A stretch of 53,106 nucleotides of DNA, taken from Allobosea lupini (GTDB taxonomy: Bacteria > Pseudomonadota > Alphaproteobacteria > Rhizobiales > Beijerinckiaceae). Below the pieces are notes generated by a model. It saw only the letters and a program-made list of their open reading frames with translations, searched no databases and had not been told where the DNA came from. The position numbers and the translations under genes are program-made. Numbering within the stretch: position 1 is the first letter of the stretch; every line of letters begins with the position of its first letter. Below are positions 51,720-53,106 of this stretch, piece by piece. The stretch lies in NCBI RefSeq assembly GCF_900109525.1, contig NZ_FOAN01000018.1, forward strand, positions 1 to 53,106. Direction: 5' to 3'.

Positions 51720-52349
51720 ATGAAGACACTGGCTCTGGCATCGCAACTGGCGGCGATCACGCTTGTCGCCCTGATCGGAACGGCTTCGGCGCAGACGCCT
51801 GACCTGCTCGTCTGCACTGGCCCCTTCGCTCGCGATGCCGACGAGGCGACCTTGGTCGGGGCGTTCGGCGCCGGAAACGTCCAGCGCGCCCGCATCGAGA
51901 TCGGCGAAGGCGAGAAGGTGGCCGGCGCCATCCTCTTTCCCAAAGACAGGAAGCGCCGGCTCGAGCTGATCTGGCGCGACGGCAAGAAGCGCCGCGGCCC
52001 CGCCACGATTTATGTCCGCGACGGCTCGGCCTGGGCCGTGGCCGGGCCGGCGGGCGAGCGCCTCGCCATCGGCAGTGCCCTCGCAGCGGTCGAGGCCGCC
52101 AATGGCAAGCCCTTCAGCATCCTCGGCTTCGACTGGGATTATTCCGGCACCGCCGCCGACTGGCAGGGCGGCAAGCTCGCCAAGGCCTTCGGCGGCTGCA
52201 GGCTGACGATCCGTTTCGGCTATCCGAAGGGCGCCGACGCCAAGGCGCTCGACCGGCTCTCCGGCGACAAGGAATTCTCCTCGGCCGATCCGGACATGCG
52301 CCTCGTCAAGCCGACGGCCTACGAGATCCTGCTGTCCTGGTCGGACTGA
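51720..52349 (+). CDS. Secreted protein of unknown function
   Basis: 209-residue protein with a Sec signal peptide (MKTLALASQLAAITLVALIG, cut near TASA-QTPD). The mature part starts DLLVCTGPFARDADEATLVG. It has two cysteines, one near the start and one in AFGGCRLTIRFGYP, which could form a disulfide. No enzyme motif is visible. The DEATLVGAFGAGNV phrase resembles periplasmic DUF-type proteins in Hyphomicrobiales, without a known role. ATG 51720 is chosen because the signal peptide begins there. Confidence 0.78.
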   Translation: MKTLALASQLAAITLVALIGTASAQTPDLLVCTGPFARDADEATLVGAFGAGNVQRARIEIGEGEKVAGAILFPKDRKRRLELIWRDGKKRRGPATIYVRDGSAWAVAGPAGERLAIGSALAAVEAANGKPFSILGFDWDYSGTAADWQGGKLAKAFGGCRLTIRFGYPKGADAKALDRLSGDKEFSSADPDMRLVKPTAYEILLSWSD

Positions 52350-52392
52350 GCCAAAGCACGTACGGCAGGGGCCAACATCGCTGACCAATGAA

Positions 52393-52508
52393 AGCCCTCA
52401 TCCTGAGGAGCGATCGCAGATCGCGTCTCGAAGGATGCTTCAGATGTCTCCGGAACCTCCTGGAGCATCCTTCGAGACGCCGCTGCGCTGCTCCTCAGGA
52501 TGAGGGCT
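52393..52508. repeat. Palindromic repeat family A, full copy 2
   Basis: Terminal arms AGCCCTCATCCTGAGGA (52393-52409) and TCCTCAGGATGAGGGCT (52492-52508) pair perfectly. The inner arms around 52424-52440 and 52462-52479 pair with minor differences. The loop has diverged from copy 1. It lies between the convergent secreted-protein and ftsK genes, where it may terminate both. Confidence 0.92.
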
Positions 52509-52529
52509 GAGGAGGTCGCACCGGCCCTC

Positions 52530-53106
52530 TTAGTCCTCGTCTTCCCTGGCGCGTCCTGTCTCGACGAGGATTTCGCGTTTTCCGGCGTGGTTGGCGGGGC
52601 CGACGATGCCCTCGTTCTCCATCCGCTCCATGATCGAGGCGGCGCGGTTGTAGCCGATCTGCAGGCGGCGCTGGATGTAGGAGGTCGAGGCCTTCTTGTC
52701 GCGCAGCACCACCGCCACCGCCTGCTCATAGGGGTCGTCGCTCTCGGCGCCCATGGCGCTCTTGTCGAAGACCGCCCCGTCCTCGTCCTCGGCGCCGCCG
52801 GCCTCGTCCTCGGCCGTGACCGCGTCGAGATAGTCCGGCCGCCCCTGCGTCTTCAGATGCGCGACGACCTTCTCGACCTCGGCGTCCGAGACGAACGGGC
52901 CGTGCACGCGGGTGATCCGGCCGCCGCCGGCCATGTAGAGCATGTCGCCCTGGCCCAGCAGCTGCTCGGCGCCCATCTCGCCCAGAATGGTGCGCGAGTC
53001 GATCTTGCTGGTGACCTGGAAGGAGATCCGCGTCGGGAAGTTCGCCTTGATCGTGCCGGTGATCACGTCGACCGAAGGCCGCTGCGTCGCCAGGACCACA
53101 TGGATG
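52530..53106 (-). CDS. ftsK: DNA translocase FtsK, C-terminal part (5' end outside window)
   Basis: This is the C-terminal part of FtsK, the hexameric motor that pumps chromosomal DNA through the division septum. The visible 190 or so residues begin in the RecA-like motor (VLATQRPSVDVITGTIKANF, SKIDSRTILGEMGAEQLLGQ). They end with the gamma winged-helix domain that reads KOPS sites (YIQRRLQIGYNRAASIMERM). An acidic linker (EDEAGGAEDEDG) lies between them. The frame is open to the right edge, so the gene is cut only by the window. Confidence 0.96.
   Translation of the reverse strand, partial: IHVVLATQRPSVDVITGTIKANFPTRISFQVTSKIDSRTILGEMGAEQLLGQGDMLYMAGGGRITRVHGPFVSDAEVEKVVAHLKTQGRPDYLDAVTAEDEAGGAEDEDGAVFDKSAMGAESDDPYEQAVAVVLRDKKASTSYIQRRLQIGYNRAASIMERMENEGIVGPANHAGKREILVETGRAREDED

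Overview
The window reads as a high-GC alphaproteobacterial chromosome, most likely Hyphomicrobiales and resembling the Bosea/Methylobacterium side of that order. The reasons are the FlbT/FlaF pair beside flagellin genes, a short Hyphomicrobiales-style flagellar cluster, a type-2 (thioredoxin-reductase-like) ferredoxin-NADP reductase, the PuuD type of urate hydroxylase, and many TRAP, ABC and LysR genes. The genus is inference. Coding density is high: no gene-free stretch exceeds 300 bases. I see no tRNA, rRNA, CRISPR array, IS element or prophage.

Layout. 1-8064 is flagellar: two paralogous flagellins (the first cut by the left edge), flbT and flaF on the plus strand, converging at a bidirectional terminator on flgE-flgK-flgL, which run on the minus strand. 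8253-11968 is a tight minus-strand operon: TetR regulator, SixA-like phosphohistidine phosphatase, YcjX GTPase and YcjF-like membrane protein. It is divergent from a two-part membrane protein with an ABA4-like N-terminus, across a pair of inverted operator-like repeats. 13339-24727 is mixed housekeeping and accessory: an XRE/DUF2975 regulatory pair, a lipoprotein, a MoxR ATPase, a Kef-type antiporter, a GT4 glycosyltransferase coupled to an LpxH-like phosphoesterase, SDR, GNAT, EamA, XRE-cupin, and a LysR/aldo-keto reductase divergent pair.

24741-28694 holds a molybdenum hydroxylase large subunit of the CoxL-like type with two c-type cytochromes but without its usual FAD and 2Fe-2S partners. 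29921-33133 is a TRAP transporter operon (dctP-dctQ-dctM) followed by a rhodanese. 33340-38309 has a BON-LysM protein, a GlcG/HbpS-like protein, ferredoxin-NADP reductase and a large YfhO-like membrane protein. 38479-41722 is a compact urate-degradation locus: puuD divergent from uraH and a puuE-uraD fusion, together sufficient on paper to take urate to allantoate.

43367-45789 is a LysR regulator translationally coupled to a compact SNF2-like ATPase. 46076-50970 is a peptide-type ABC importer (binding protein and two permeases, no ATPases) ending in an M20 peptidase. Three small proteins of unknown function follow, and the C-terminus of FtsK runs off the right edge.

The most distinctive non-coding signal is a set of long palindromic intergenic repeats. 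One family (three copies) forms near-perfect long hairpins. A second group (three copies) is built of shorter hairpins, and its copies differ by paired, stem-preserving base changes. They sit at convergent gene ends, between the ABC binding protein and its permeases, and directly against a LysR start codon, where the repeat supplies the apparent Shine-Dalgarno sequence.
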